Below are positions 31,280-44,100 of a DNA stretch of 64,000 nt, piece after piece; positions within the stretch are counted from its first letter, which is position 1, and each line of letters starts with the position of its first letter. The translations under genes were made by a program, and so were the position numbers. This stretch comes from Erodium maritimum (lineage: Eukaryota > Streptophyta > Magnoliopsida > Geraniales > Geraniaceae), in the NCBI GenBank assembly GCA_963921825.1, contig OY997593.1, forward strand, positions 62,480,039-62,544,038, given 5' to 3'. The notes under the pieces are model-generated. The model was given only the letters and a program-made list of their open reading frames with translations, was not told where the DNA came from and searched no databases.

Positions 31280-34200
31280 TTAGAAATTTGGGCTTCTCTA
31301 CTTCGGATCATATGACCTTAATACTACGCCTTCACAGGGAAAACTTTGTTCGGGGACCAAGACAATTCAGGTTTGAGAATGCATGGGTGGAGCACCCGAA
31401 ATATGAGACACTGATCCAAAAGGAATGGGGTAGGCCGGGAGACAGGAATATCAAATATCATCTCGGAGATATTGGAAATTCGTTAGACAACTGAGGCCAA
31501 ACAGTATTTCGGCATATCATTAACCAAATCCGAAAGTACCAGAGGAAGCTGGCCTATCTAAACGGGCGTACGGACAAGCAGGGTATTAAACATAGGCTAT
31601 CCGTCCAAAAAATCTATAATTGGGCCTTGGCGCAATAGGAGCAATTCTGGCGTCAACGAGCGAAGCAAATTTGGTTAGGAAAGGGGGATCGTAATACTAA
31701 ATATTTTCAGAAATCGACCACAAAGAGACAGAAGAAAAACAAAAGTATTGTGCTAGAAAATGGTGACGGGGTGGAAGTTACATGGAATATAGGTATGTCT
31801 GAGATGCTATTGAACTATTTCCAGCAGATTTTTACAGCGGGGCCGTGTGTAGATTATGACCTCCCTATGACGGTCCTCGCGTTGATATCTTCCCCACAGA
31901 ACAATATTTTTACAGCTCTGGTTAAAGATGAGGAAGTTCGAGTAGTAGTCTTCTAGATAGGGCCATCAAAATCACCAAGTTTGGATGGTCTTAACCCGAA
32001 ATTCTTCCAACACTATTGGGATATTCTAAGAACGGAGGTTATAGAGTTCTTCCGAGCAGCGGTATCCACGGGAAATATTGATAGTGACATTAATAAGACT
32101 ATTTTAGTCTTGATACCAAAGAAGGTGACGACCCGGAAGATTGCAGACATTCGCCCAATTTCCCTTTCCAACGTCATTTTCAGAATTCTGTCCCAGGTCT
32201 TTGCCAATCGAATCAAGCCGCTATTGGATCCGATTATATCCATCATTCAGGGAGCCTTTGTCCCGGGTCGAGCCATCCAAGATGATATATTCATTTCGTC
32301 TCAGATAATTCATGCCTTAGACATTGAATGGCTTTATGGGTTTAAAAGTCGACATGAGTTAGGCATATGATTAAGTGGAATGGTCCTTTATTCTAGAAAT
32401 GATGGGAGCATTCGGATTTGGGCCGAGACGGAGATATGTGGTACTTGCATGTATGAGATCAATTTAGTATACGGTTAACTCGGACGGCAAAAGTACTTCC
32501 CCGTTTACGACAGGCCATGGTATTCTCCAGGGAGACTCTCTATCACCTATCTATTCTTATTCTGTATGAAGGGTTTATCTCGCATGTTATCACATGCAGA
32601 AAGGGATGGGACGCTACATAGGGTCTCAGTGGCCAGGGGAGCTCCAGTAATCTCACATATATTTTTTTTGCAGGCGATTGCTATATTTTCAGTAGGGAAA
32701 ATAGTAAGGAGGCCGAACAATTTCATCTTATACTCACTTATTTTGGGAGCATATTGGGATAGGTCATCAACAAGGCCAAATCTTCGATTTTTTTCCAGTA
32801 CTAACACCCCCTGGCTGATCGAAACACTTGTTGTACAATGCTGCGTATATAGGAAATCTCTCGGTCCTCGATGTACCTGGGGGTCCCAAACATGTTGGGG
32901 AGGCGCAAAGGGCGGAGCCTATAATTCTTATGTGATCGACTCATAACAAAATTGGGACATGGGATGGTCAGATGCTACCGGCAGGGGGTAAGGAGGTAAT
33001 GATCCGATCTATTTTACAGGAAATGCCAGTTTATGTGATGAGTGTGTTTCTGCTTCCACAGGGGTCCATAAAACAGATACATGTTGCACTGGCCCGTTAT
33101 TAGTGGGCAGATACCCCTCGCGGTAATAAACCCATAATCTGGAAGGATTGGCAGAGGTTGTGTCAACCGAAGGAGGAAGGATGAATGGGATTTCGGGACA
33201 TGAAGGATATGGATGTAGCGTATTGGAAAAGATGGGTTGGAAATTTCTCACCCAACCGGATAGTTTGGTGGCCCGCGTTTTTAAAGCCAGGTACTACCTA
33301 ATAAGAGATTTTCTCAATATATGTGGGGTAACAATCCAAGTCACATATGGACATGGGTTCGAGCTACCCAAACACTCCTTCGTCAAGGGCTACGTCGAAC
33401 AATCGGGGATGACCGTTCAACACTAGTTGAAGGTATCCCATGGTTAATGGGATATGACTCGATCAGACCACTGTCCATTTCCCTTACTCCGAATTTGATG
33501 GTCTCTGATTTGACTAGGCTACACGGGACGGATTGGGATGTACCCAAACTCCGTCAGGATTTTCCTCAATAAATAGTAGAGGACATTCTACAGACCCCAA
33601 CTCCCAACCCTTTGTACAGGGACAAATGGTTTTGGCAATATAATGTTCGGGGAGTATATACGGTTATAAAAGGGTACATAGTTTATTCTAGAGAAAATGG
33701 GAGGTGTCATTACACGGGAGGGGGGGGGGGGGGAGTCACGGCATGGACAAGGCTTTAGGATCTGGATACTCAACCCCGAATCAAGATCTTCCTATAGCGG
33801 GCTCTATCGTGTATGCTCCAAGTAATAGCGAATCTCCATACTAAACATGTCCCGGTCTCATTATATTTCCCTGTCTGCCAAATCGGGGAGGAAACTAATT
33901 CACATCTCATGTTATATTGCCAGTTTTCCCAAGTTGTCTGGGATTTGGTCGGCCTACAGGTTCCAATTATTCTTCATCATTCTTTGTTTGACTGGTTAAC
34001 CTTGGTCGTCGCGCTCCCCGATATGGAAACAAAATACAAGGTGGCAATGATCTTATGGGAAATATGGAAAGCCATAAATGAAGTGGTGTGAGACAATACC
34101 CGCACGACACCACATGCCATACTAGCTACAATGCTCAGTAATCAGCACAGTTGGGCCGAGGCGACTAGTGTACGGGCGAAGGTGGTTGCCCCTGTCAGAA

Positions 34201-34711
34201 GCAAGCAATTGGGTTGGACCCCTCCTCCGACGTGGATTACAGTCAATGTGGATGGTGCCACTTTCCATGAATCGGGTCAATTCGGATAGGGATGGATTTG
34301 TAGGTCGGCGCAGGGAGGAGTGATAGAGGGCCAGAGTGGTATTTGTGAAGGAAATTTGGGGGCTGAAATGGCGAAGGCAATGACAATTTGGCAGACGCTC
34401 CGGTGGACCTGGGACCTGGCTCTTTCTAGAGTGATCGTGCGCAATGATGCACAATACCTGGTGCATTTGATCCAGGGGAACCATCAGGTTTTTCCCCAAT
34501 TAGTCGATGATTTTCGATCTCTTTTATCTCTTCTCGAAGATTTTAAACTTGAATATATCTCTAAGATAACGAACAGAGCAGCTCACTGATTAGTTCGAAA
34601 TATCTGTTCTGTGTCTATCCAATTGTGATCCGGATTCACCATCCTAGATACACTAGACTGTATTTTGAATCCCTTCAATAAAATAGGATTGGCCTTCGTT
34701 TCACACAAAAA
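31280..34711 (+). pseudogene. LINE ORF2 relic: endonuclease end, reverse transcriptase, zinc-binding region, RNase H
   Basis: Read in order on the plus strand: the last part of the endonuclease (31288, SDHMTLILRL), the RT fingers and palm (31981-32340, GLNPKFFQHYWD, then NKTILVLIPKK, IADIRPISLSNVIF and QGAFVPGRAIQDD), the catalytic region (about 32655-32690), the zf-RVT segment (33850-33960, with HLMLYCQFSQVVWDL) and the RVT_3 RNase H (34320-34589). The catalytic FADD box reads FAGD, so one essential Asp is lost, and many stops and shifts are present. The 3' end has a short A-run at about 34706-34711. The 5' part, including ORF1, is missing. It lies between P450 copies 2 and 3. Confidence 0.85.
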
Positions 34712-34793
34712 AGAACATCCTAGCAAGTAGCAACAGGCATTTTGAAACCCAAAACACACCCCAAATCGAGCAAGATGTTCCAAATTCGAACAG

Positions 34794-36282
34794 TTAGATG
34801 GATTCATCAGAGGTGCGCAAAATCGGGACGGCTTTCAAAGGATGGGCCATAGACAGAGTGATTCCGAACTTATCCTCCATATTCAGCTCCTCTGCTTTGA
34901 GTCCACCTTCAAGCTTCCAGTGAAAGCCATGTATCAACGAAGCCACCATCAAGGGTACCATCCTGACGGCCAAGGGCACTCCCGGACACATCCTCCGACC
35001 AGCCCCGAAAGGAATAACCTCAAAGTCCCGACCTTTTACATCAATATCCGACCCTAAGAACCTCTCCGGGACGAAACTGTTCGGGTTCTCCCAGGTTGTG
35101 GGGTCCCGCCCAATAGCCCACGCGTTGACAAGAACCTGCGCTCCTTTAGGAATCGTGAACCCGCAGATCTCTACCTCTTCTTCCGCTTTCCGCGGAAGCA
35201 GCAACGGCGTCGTATGCAACCGCAACGTCTCTTTGACTAGCGCTTGCAAGTAAGGAAGGTTGGAGATGTCCGATTCCTTGACCAGATTTCCTCTGCCGAT
35301 GATCTCCTCCAGCTCCGCTTGTGCGTTCCGCAACTTTTCCGGATTGCGGAGCAGCTCCGCCATGGCCCACTCCACCGTATTGGAAGTCGTGTCGGTGCCG
35401 GCCCCGAACAGAAGGAGCAGAAGGTGCTCGATTAAAGTCCTGTCAAGCTTCTCCTCGCGATGGATCTGGAGCAGAGCATCCAACATGTCGTTCGAGGGTG
35501 CAGAGTCACCGTTTGACCTTTGGTCAATCATACGACTGATGATAGCTAGAACCTTCCCGAAATGGACGGCCATTCTTCGCCTCGCTCCTTGCGGGTCGAT
35601 CTTTTTTAACACGTGGAAGAAATCGGCGATATTGGGGTTTCCTCCCTGTTCCATGATACCCTCCACCTCCCTCTTGAACCCTCTCCCGGTGTCCGAGTTT
35701 TGGTCAGCCAAATCGACGGAGAAGACTGTTGGACAGCAGATTGAGGGAAGTCCTGAAAGCGGTTTGGCCTATCTCCAGCGCCGCTCCGGAACGGCAACTT
35801 TCTTCAACCTCCGACACGAGTTGTTGCATCTTCTTGGCCCGGAGGTGTTGGCTGGCGTCCAGTTTCTGGGTGGTGAATAGGTTTGAATTGCATATCTTCC
35901 TGAGGCTGCGCCAACTGGGATTCGCGGGGAGCCATGCCATGCTGTACTGGTCGTGGTTGTGAGCCCTGACGCTGTCCGGGACGGTCCGGGAAGAGAGGGC
36001 CAGGTCGTGCCTCTGGAGGGCTTCTTTGGCCATGGTAGCGGATGATATCACAATCGTGGTTACTTGACCAAATCTCAGGCTCATTATAGGGCCATGAGTT
36101 TTGGCAAGCTTGGCCAAGGACTTGTGGGGTTTGTCACCGAGCTGGTGGAGGTTCCCGATGATCGGGAACGGTTTAGGACCCGGAGGAAGCTTTCTTTCCG
36201 GTCGGTTCTTTAGAAAACAACGCAGGGTTTGAACCAAAATACAGGGGAAGAGAAGCCAGAGAACAATGTCAAGCAAATCCAT
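34794..36282 (-). pseudogene. CYP76-type cytochrome P450, copy 3, 2-nt deletion
   Basis: A more diverged relative of copies 1 and 2 (clearly another subfamily member: MDLLDIVLWLLF, hinge PPGPKPFPIIGN). AGTDTTSNTVEW, ETLR, VPERF and the haem loop FGAGRRMCPG are all present. The only visible lesion is near 35721-35732, where two bases are missing relative to copy 2, so the frame shifts after LLSN (residue about 185) and the first frame ends seven codons later. The remaining 305 codons are open in the other frame. The lesion is not at a splice-like junction (no GT...AG gap), so an intron does not explain it. Confidence 0.85.
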
Positions 36283-36493
36283 TTCTGCTCTCTGCTATGG
36301 TTATCATGAGGTGAGTTTGTATATTTTATACGAATGGATAGGTTACTTCTATATAAAAAAACAGAGGACAGGTAACATGTCCAATCCATGCCCTCTCCAT
36401 CTGGCGACAAGAATGAGCAAACATGAACAATTTATTCAGCACTTTGCAAATGGACCGACTCGGTGGGGTAGGGTTTTCACCCATTTATTTTAA
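36283..36493. other. short upstream region of P450 copy 3
   Basis: Contains an AT-rich TATATA stretch near 36350, a plausible TATA box for the minus-strand P450. The MULE at 36494 starts only 212 bp from the start codon, so the distal promoter is transposon sequence. Confidence 0.4.
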
Positions 36494-38433
36494 GGGTAAA
36501 TTACAAATACATATCCTAAGTATGTATGCTTAATCGATGAATAGCTTGAACTTTAAATTTAACTGATACATGTCCTCAAGTTTCATGTATTAACCCAGAA
36601 CCTTTCCGTCAGTTAGAATGTAACAATGAAGTGTAAAAAGACTAAAATACCCTCAACTATCCTTTTATATTACACAATATGTTATAATTCATTTTTTAAT
36701 TATTTTTTTATTTCTATAACCTTTTCATTTGTTTACATTTTGTTTAATTTTCTGTTTTTAATTCCAAATCTCTATTTACAAATTTCAGATTAATTTTTAT
36801 TATTTCATATTTAATATAAATCTATTTTAAATCATTTTCTTATTTTTAAATTTTCAGTACTTTATTTTCACTATTTATTTTTTATTTTCTAATTTTTTTT
36901 CATACTTAATTTTCATTATTAATTTATAAAAAATCGTTTTTAAAATAATTTTTTTATTATTTAAAAAATCAGTTTTCGTTTTTTATAAATTAAAATTTAA
37001 TTCTAAAAAAAGCAGTATTCATTCATTTTTTAATTCACTTTCTCTCCCTTTTTTTATTCATTATCTTTTAATATTTTGCTTGTTGACAAATCTGAACATA
37101 TTTAGATTTACGATTCTCTCTCTCACTCATTTTATCCCTGACATCGTCGGACCTAACCGGAGTTGGTGCCCACGGGGCGTTGAGAAGAGAGGAAGCATCG
37201 ACAATCTGGAGTTCACTGCGAGCTCTGGACTTCCAGCCGAGCTCATAGCTCCATCTCCCTCATCTCTAACCTGACGCCTGGAGCTCGGACTTAGGAGAGG
37301 AGCACCGGCGTTCACAGATCTACGATGAACCCCCCACCTCCGACCTCGCTTCGAATCTGGTCTTTGACCTCGTCGGCCTTCGACCTCGCATCGCCAAAAC
37401 CTTATCTATAGATTTACATATCACCTCTCTCTCTCTTTTATTTTCTGAAGATCAAACCTCCCGAATTTGTTTAATTTTCTGGAAAAGAGCCTCAGATTTC
37501 ACAGTAGAGGTCGAGATAAATTTTCACGCCCCAAATCCGGTTTTGGCCAGACTCGAGACGTGACCTGAAACAAACGATATAAAAGTGGTAAAACTGTAAT
37601 AAATTCTTTTAAAGCTGTAAACGAGTCCAAAGTATTCCTCAATAATTCAATCCAAAATTCAAATATAGTGTCAAAACTTGATAAGTAACATAAAGTAAAT
37701 AACGTTCAACAATGTGGACCGACACATCTATAATACAACTCTCAAGACATCCGGGAGCTCCCGAGCCTCGAATTCCCCAGATCTCAAGCACACCTGTACA
37801 CACAATAAATAAACAAATAGGGATGAGCTTACGCTCGGTAGGAAAAATCGTAAATAACTTTAGTCTCCAAGTTTAATATTAAAACTGCTTTAGTTCGATG
37901 TCACAAAAGTATTTAAAACCCTTAGACCAAAAGGTATAATAAACAAATAAGAAGCAATGATAACAATAGCGCATTCTCAAGGATAACGATAACCTCCCAG
38001 AGAATAAATGGAGAACAATATAATAAAATAGAAAACCGAGTAATGAAATAGTATCGCTTTTTCAAAGATACAGTAACTTAAAAGATTCCATGAAAGTACT
38101 ATAACGAATCATAACTTAATAAAATGGGAGCAATTAATATCACGCCAACCACTCGCTTTCTCAAGCCTCCGATCCATGGATAGATTCTGGGATCACATCG
38201 GTTCCCATATTCCGATCCACCAGAGTATCCATATCATATCATATTTTCCCTCGGTCCAGAGGAGGCACATGCATTGGGGCACCGGAAACAATCCCAAATG
38301 GGCGCTTATCGTCGGGATTCCCAGAAATGCCTCCAAAGGACCATAAGTCATGGAGAACCAAGGTGGTGCTCCACTGGGACGCACGCCCTTGGGTGAAACC
38401 TTAGTAACCATCTCTCATGAAATAATCCACTCA

Positions 38434-38529
38434 ATATCCCGCAGGATCTGCCGAGCCCTCAGGCTCCTCTCATCACTCAATATCCCGCAGGATCTGCCAA
38501 TAATCAATAAATATCCCGCAGGATCTGCC
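38434..38529 (-). repeat. short tandem repeat in LTR D
   Basis: ATATCCCGCAGGATCTGCC recurs at 38434, 38480 and 38511. Each contains the smaller palindrome-like CCCGCAGGATC. It lies where LTRs B and E have their own, different tandem arrays. Confidence 0.75.
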
Positions 38530-38639
38530 AATAATCAATTCTCGTAATATCCAGTAACCAATGCCCTTAGGCTCCAATACTCAGTCAATATCTCACTGTA
38601 TCTGTCCAACTCCAACCACCACAACGACACCAGATTACC

Positions 38640-38655
38640 CCCCCCCCCCCCCCCC
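38640..38655. repeat. poly-C tract
   Basis: Run of about 18 C within LTR D. Similar runs occur at 3469, 4852 and 40477, and G runs at 24696 and 33720. Confidence 0.7.
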
Positions 38656-41078
38656 GGGTGTAGTACCGAACCAAACAAACAAACAAGCAACCAAATACAC
38701 AAGCAAACAAGTATTCAAGAGTAAGAATAAAGGAAACACACCATAACTTGGTCACCAATCGATACTCATCAAATCACACTTTCATCACAACAAAGACATC
38801 CAATACACTCCACACTTACCGTATGCTTACCTGTCACGAATCAGCGGTACATCGATCACCTGATTGTACCCCGTGGTACAACCAGTCATACTCGATCATC
38901 CGTTCAAACAACAGTTATATCAACACGAACACTCAATCAACCAAGTACGCATTCAACCAATCAAGCATCATGTGAACGATCAATTAAGTATTCAATCATA
39001 CAAGCTAATATAGTTTCATTAGACTCTTATGTTAACCTACTAAATAGCAACCAAGCATGTGAACCTAGCACACAACTAATCCGAGAGCTCTTCACAGCCT
39101 CTCTACCAGTAAATCAATTCCCAAGTATTGAAAGCAAGCTTCACTAATCATCATCATCCTAAGCATGCATACTAGACTCATCCGATTATTAGTAATTGAA
39201 ATACGACTATTCTAGTTATTCGCATCTTATAGGCAATTTTAGGACCTTTCCGATTTTATTAACCTAACATGCATAGCTAAGCGTTAAATAAGAAATTAAG
39301 ACTTTCCCTACCTTGAGGTCTTCCTCTAATAATACCCTGATGAAAAGCTCGAGTGATCACAACTCCGTTCTTCACACGGGTTCCGGTGTGATCTTCGTTC
39401 TTCTAGCTCGGGTCCAAGCCCTTGTGCTCGGGCGAAGTCCCGTCTAGGTTTGACAAATGAAACGTCTAAATCAATACCAATAAATGTCCAAAGGTCCTCT
39501 GATCTTTAAATCCAATTAATTAAACAATTGATTTTTCTTTAAATCTGATTTGACCCGGATCCGACTCGGATCCACGCCCAACCCGAATCCAGACCTGATC
39601 CGGTCCAGACTGTCCGGTTCTGGGCCTGGCCCAAACCTTCTGTGTTGGCCCAAACCATCTGGCCCAAGACCCGCCTGGCCTAAGGCCCGGCTCTGCCAGG
39701 TCCCGTCTGAGCTGATGACGGGGACAACGAGCCAGCGAGCTCCGATGAGTTCCCCGGCGAGTCTCCGGCGTGAAAGGGATGGCGTGGAGGTAAGGAAGCT
39801 CGGGGAAGGGGTTGTCGAGGCTGAGAGAGGATCAGGGAGGAGCAACAGTAGTCGACGCGCGGCCCAACCATTCTCCGTCTCAGATCTGGCGTGAGAAGTA
39901 GTCGTCGGCGTCGATTCTGGTTGTTCCCGTCCAAATTGAGCCCGACCGAAGGGGTTTCTGGTAAAGCGGGGTCGTGGAAGCAGAGGCTTTAGGCGAGGGA
40001 GGCACGAATCTCGGTGGTTTATTCTGTCGCCGGTGCGAGGAGCTCGTGGTGCTGAGCTTCGAGTTCCGGCCTCGGCGCTGCTCGTTTTGCACGGAGACGA
40101 ACTCGGAGAGGTGTGGGTCGCGAAGGTAAAGGAGGGGAAGGCGGGACGAGGTAGCTGGGGAAGACGAAGGAGGAGAAGGAGATCGGAAAAGGGATGGACG
40201 GCGACCAGATCTCGCTCTGGTTTCGCAGAGAGAACGAGAGCTCGAGGAAGGTCTCCTCGATCCACGTGCGTGAAGAATGGCGCTGAAGCGACACGTTCAG
40301 TCGTTTTTCTTGCTAGGGTTCAGCGAATCCGGGCCTGTCTTCGTGGGCTGGCAGTTCGCAAGTTGGGCCTTCAGTCTGGCTCGGCCCAAACCAAGTGGAG
40401 CTGACCGAAACCCAAATCCTCTCTTTCCTTTTTTTGAATTGTTTTCTTTTCAAATAACACTTGCTGCAAAAGTCCCCCCCCCCACGTTTTCGATTTTACG
40501 AAAATACCCCTTCGTAAAGGAATGGGGTTTTACATAAAGGATGAGGTCTGTGAGGTTGAGAGGAGAATATTTTGGGTATAGGTCTTGTCGTGGCTTTGGT
40601 TTGGGGTGAGAGAGAGGGGGAAAATTGGCTTTGAATTTTTCGGATTTGGGGTGAAGCGGATGTATGATGTTGAGGAGTCTTAGATGTATCATGTTGAAGA
40701 AGATGAATGGTGTATGTATGAGGAAGAAGATGAATGGTGTGTGTATGAATGGGTCTTAGATCTGTATGAAGAAGTATATCTGAGGCATATATTGTTTTTG
40801 TATTTTTGTTTCTTTTTTAATTAATAAAAATTAACAACAAAGAATTAATATTAAGAATAATTTATTTTTTATTTTGATTGTAATTTTGATTTTGATTTTT
40901 AATTCTAAGGGCATTTTGGGTATTTAAAAAAAAATTAACGGAATATGGATGGAAAAGTGGACGGAAGGGGTTTTTAGTTAATACTTTATACTTCAGGGTA
41001 TGCATCAGTTAACTTTAAACTTCAGGGTATTTATCGGTTAAACGTGCATACTTAAGGGTATGCATTTGTAATTTACCC

Positions 41079-41305
41079 TTATTTTAATACTAATACGTAA
41101 CTTTAAAATAATATAAAGTAATATTAAAAATATGAATATTGTATGAAAAAACAATAAATGACTATTTGTTTTATTTTTTATGAACGAAATGATAATATAA
41201 TTAATTAAAGCATTCTGGTGACCGCGAAGACGGCTAACACCATACAAACCAAGAAACTAACATAAATCTGAAAGACAAGTGCTGAATAATAAATGTTGTT
41301 CATGG
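41079..41305. other. short spacer between the MULE and LTR F
   Basis: About 225 bp of AT-rich sequence with no recognised feature. It might be the other flank of LTR F but does not resemble LINE ORF1, which lies on the right side of that LTR. Confidence 0.35.
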
Positions 41306-44097
41306 ACAAATCCGGTTTTGACCGGGCTCGAGACGTGAACTAAAACGATAATGAAGTAAGCGATATTTAAATGAAATAAACTCCAATGATGGCCCAAACT
41401 TATAAATCCAGATAATAAGAGTCAAATGCTAAAAAAATCAAGTAAAACAGTTTATTACAAAAAGAAAGTACGTCACTAGACAAACAAAAAGCAAGGACTC
41501 TCGCCAGGCTCCCCAGCTCTGAGACGTCCACTAAACCAACTCACAATCAAAACCTGTACAACAGTAGAAAAGAGGGGTGAGCTTTCGCTCAGTAGGAAAA
41601 AGTAGTAAAGGTGATGAGTTGTCCGCTCACCACTACGGGTAACCGTCCAATTAGGGCATACTAGTAGCAGTGATAAAAGCCAGTTAAGCAAGTGACTCAC
41701 GGCCACACTTGACCCCACTCGTGAACAACCTGGAAATCAAACTCGATACTGAACGGCCACTCAGACACAAATGTATTCAAATCACATAGAATCACATAGC
41801 AGACATAAGTCACCTCAGAAAATCAATTCAAATCAACACACATAGTAATGTCATTGGCAATCACTTCCACCTGTGGTATTCCATAACAATGCGCCGGCCT
41901 CTAAAGCCCAAATTATCACGTCGTCCGAACTCAACATCGGCCTGGACATCTTCCCAGAACACAACATCGGGGTACAAATCACATAATATAGCTGACCGGA
42001 ATCCTCCGTCGGTCGGGTATAACTTCCCGTAGCACGGGGTACAAATCACATCACACATACCATCCCAGGGTACGGTATAAACATTGATCTGGAATACCCT
42101 CCTCGGCTCTAGATCCCCTGTACCGGAATCACACATGCAGCACATGTATCGCACCGGAACCAAATCCTCATCCTAGATATCCTATACCGGAATCCTCCAC
42201 GGTATAGATATCATACATGAAGCCTCAGTCTAGATATGTATATCGGAACCATCCATCGATATAGATATCGGACCGGAACACACCGCCTTAGAACATATCG
42301 TGCCGGAACAGCATCGGCCACGATATCGGACCAGAACAACATCCTCAAACATATCATACTGAAACATATCACACCGGCATACCATACCGAACAATCTTAC
42401 CGAACACACCACATCGGTCTATCATTCACCCGATCATATCACAAGGTCTCACACATACCACAAACAATAGTTCACACCAACATTCACCACGTTCTCATAT
42501 GATATCATGATCCTTGATTTAACAACGGACATACCACATATCAAACATTACAAGCCACTAGTCACACCAATCACCACCAACACGCAATCCTACAAGCCCA
42601 ACCAGGCACCCAGATGTGATACTACAGCACATCAATTCCCACACCTACAGCACGACATGGCCGCAAGTGGTTCCATCTTTATATGACTACATTAGTTATT
42701 CACATCCTACATACGATGCTATATTATATCGATTGTTCATAAACTATATGCATACTAGTAACTTTTCGCAATTAAACCGGTATTGGCTACTTTTCCCTAC
42801 CTCAACCGCTATCCAAACGCAAGAAATCAACGAGTCGCCTAGTAGCCTCCTCCGTCGTGCTCGGGACCAACGTCTAAGATCACAAAGTAATACGAGAATT
42901 AATACTAATTCAAGGACAGTTTAAAGAGAAAACATCCAAAACTAACCCCCAATAGGCTCGGTTATAGATTACCTTCCTAATTAGTCGAAAACGCCCAAAA
43001 TGGACACAAAAGGTTTAATTCTGATCCATCATGGTTCGGGTCACGGAACCTTGACGGACTCCGTGACGGTCTGGGTCACGGAACCGTGATGTTCACCGTC
43101 ACAGGTGACGTCACAGAACCGTGACGTGTGCCGTCACGGCCTCCGTCACGGAGCCGTGACGCACTCCTTCACGGTCCCCGTCACGGATCTGTGACGGGTC
43201 TGACAGTTCCGCCCTTCTTTTTCCTCCAGCTTCTTTTCCACGAAATCAACCCCTCAAAACTCCATTTTTATCCTCCAAAAACCTCCAAAACAGTCCCAAA
43301 AACCTCAATACTTCCATACTTAAGTTGGGTTTCATCAAAACAACAAAACCCATATGATTTCTATCCAAAACTTCCACTTTTCTTCACAAATCAATCATCT
43401 AAACAACAAGAATCTCAAACCCATGGAAACCCAACTTAGTTCATGCTTTTTCTATCAAACCCATAACCCCAAACTTCATTAAAAATGGGTTTTCAAAGGG
43501 TACTCACCTTAGGAGTGAAGAGGGGAAGAGGAAATAGTAGGCTTGGAGAAGATTTGAGGAGAAAATCACCCAAAAGTGCTCATTTTTCTTCACTTTCTTC
43601 TCCTTCAAGCAATGAAGCTCCAATTATCTCTCTCTCCAGTGTTGTTCGGCCAAACAAGGGGAATGGCTGAATTGTTGCCCAATTGTTGCCTTTAACCTAA
43701 ACTAGAAATGACCAATTTGTCATCTTGCTCCCTTTCTTCTCATTTGGTCCAAAATAAGGGCATTTGGGTCTTTCTCCATCCTTTTCTTCTCCTCCAAGAC
43801 ATCATGGACATGTGTCCATGTGGGTTCCACCTCTACCCAAAATATCTCAGCTCAAATTAAATTAATTCATTAATACCCCTAATTTAACCTAGTTTGACCC
43901 GGGTTTCACTTTTTCGCAAAGACAGTCATTTGAAAGGAGATGACCCAACTAACCTAATCGTAACGATGGATAAGCTTTTTGGGTCCCGGAAAGGTCCAGA
44001 ATGACTCTCGGAGTCATCGGTTGACTTTTCCAGCGGAAAGTCAACTTTCCCCCAAAATACACTGGCGTCGACCGGTGTCGACCGGAGGCGGTTCTTA
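41306..44097 (-). mobile_element. solo LTR F (Ty3/gypsy-type), same type as LTR B
   Basis: On the minus strand it begins with the TAAGAACCGCC start and ends at ...CCGGATTTG, lacking the final GGGCGTGACA. The perfect repeat CATGG at 41301-41305 and 44098-44102 flanks it. It inserted on the right into the zinc knuckle of a LINE ORF1 (44101 onward). It carries the five-copy palindrome array and a degenerate array of ACCGGAAC-type phrases (42060-42400). No coding domains. Confidence 0.75.
43041..43194. repeat. palindrome array with exact 35-bp period, five copies
   Basis: The core TCACGGNNCCGTGA or a one-base variant starts at 43041, 43076, 43111, 43146 and 43181, each exactly 35 bp from the next. 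Spacer sequences between cores differ much more than the cores. The array lies about 0.9-1.06 kb from the LTR start, the same place as in LTR B. Confidence 0.9.
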
Positions 44098-44100
44098 CAT

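Larger units (their letters stand above)
37525..40470 (-). mobile_element. solo LTR D (Ty3/gypsy-type) nested in the MULE
   Basis: The left end reads TCACGCCCCAAATCCGG, the inverted family terminus. The GC-rich block 39540-40430 corresponds to 45180-46090 of LTR E (repeated GACTCGGATCC and GGCCTGGCCC phrases). The right boundary is approximate, near 40470. The long open frames at 39516-40294 lie wholly in this GC-rich block, overlap on both strands and are not genes. Confidence 0.7.
36494..41078. mobile_element. Mutator-like element with perfect 9-bp TSD, containing LTR D
   Basis: The left end GGGTAAATTACAAATACATA at 36494 and the right end, reverse complement GGGTAAATTACAAATGCATA at 41078, form inverted repeats over roughly 90 bp. 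They are flanked by TTATTTTAA at 36485-36493 and 41079-41087, a perfect 9-bp TSD. The interior of the original element is 36494-37524 plus about 40480-41078; the remainder is an inserted LTR. No transposase is visible. Confidence 0.9.

Noticed and set aside
35704..35732. Intron explaining the frame break in P450 copy 3
   Set aside because: The protein alignment is continuous with only two bases missing. There is no extra sequence and no GT...AG pair.
39516..40404. Several open frames up to 249 codons on both strands
   Set aside because: They lie in the GC-rich block of LTR D, overlap each other in opposite frames and match no family. The same block occurs in LTR E without conserved frames.
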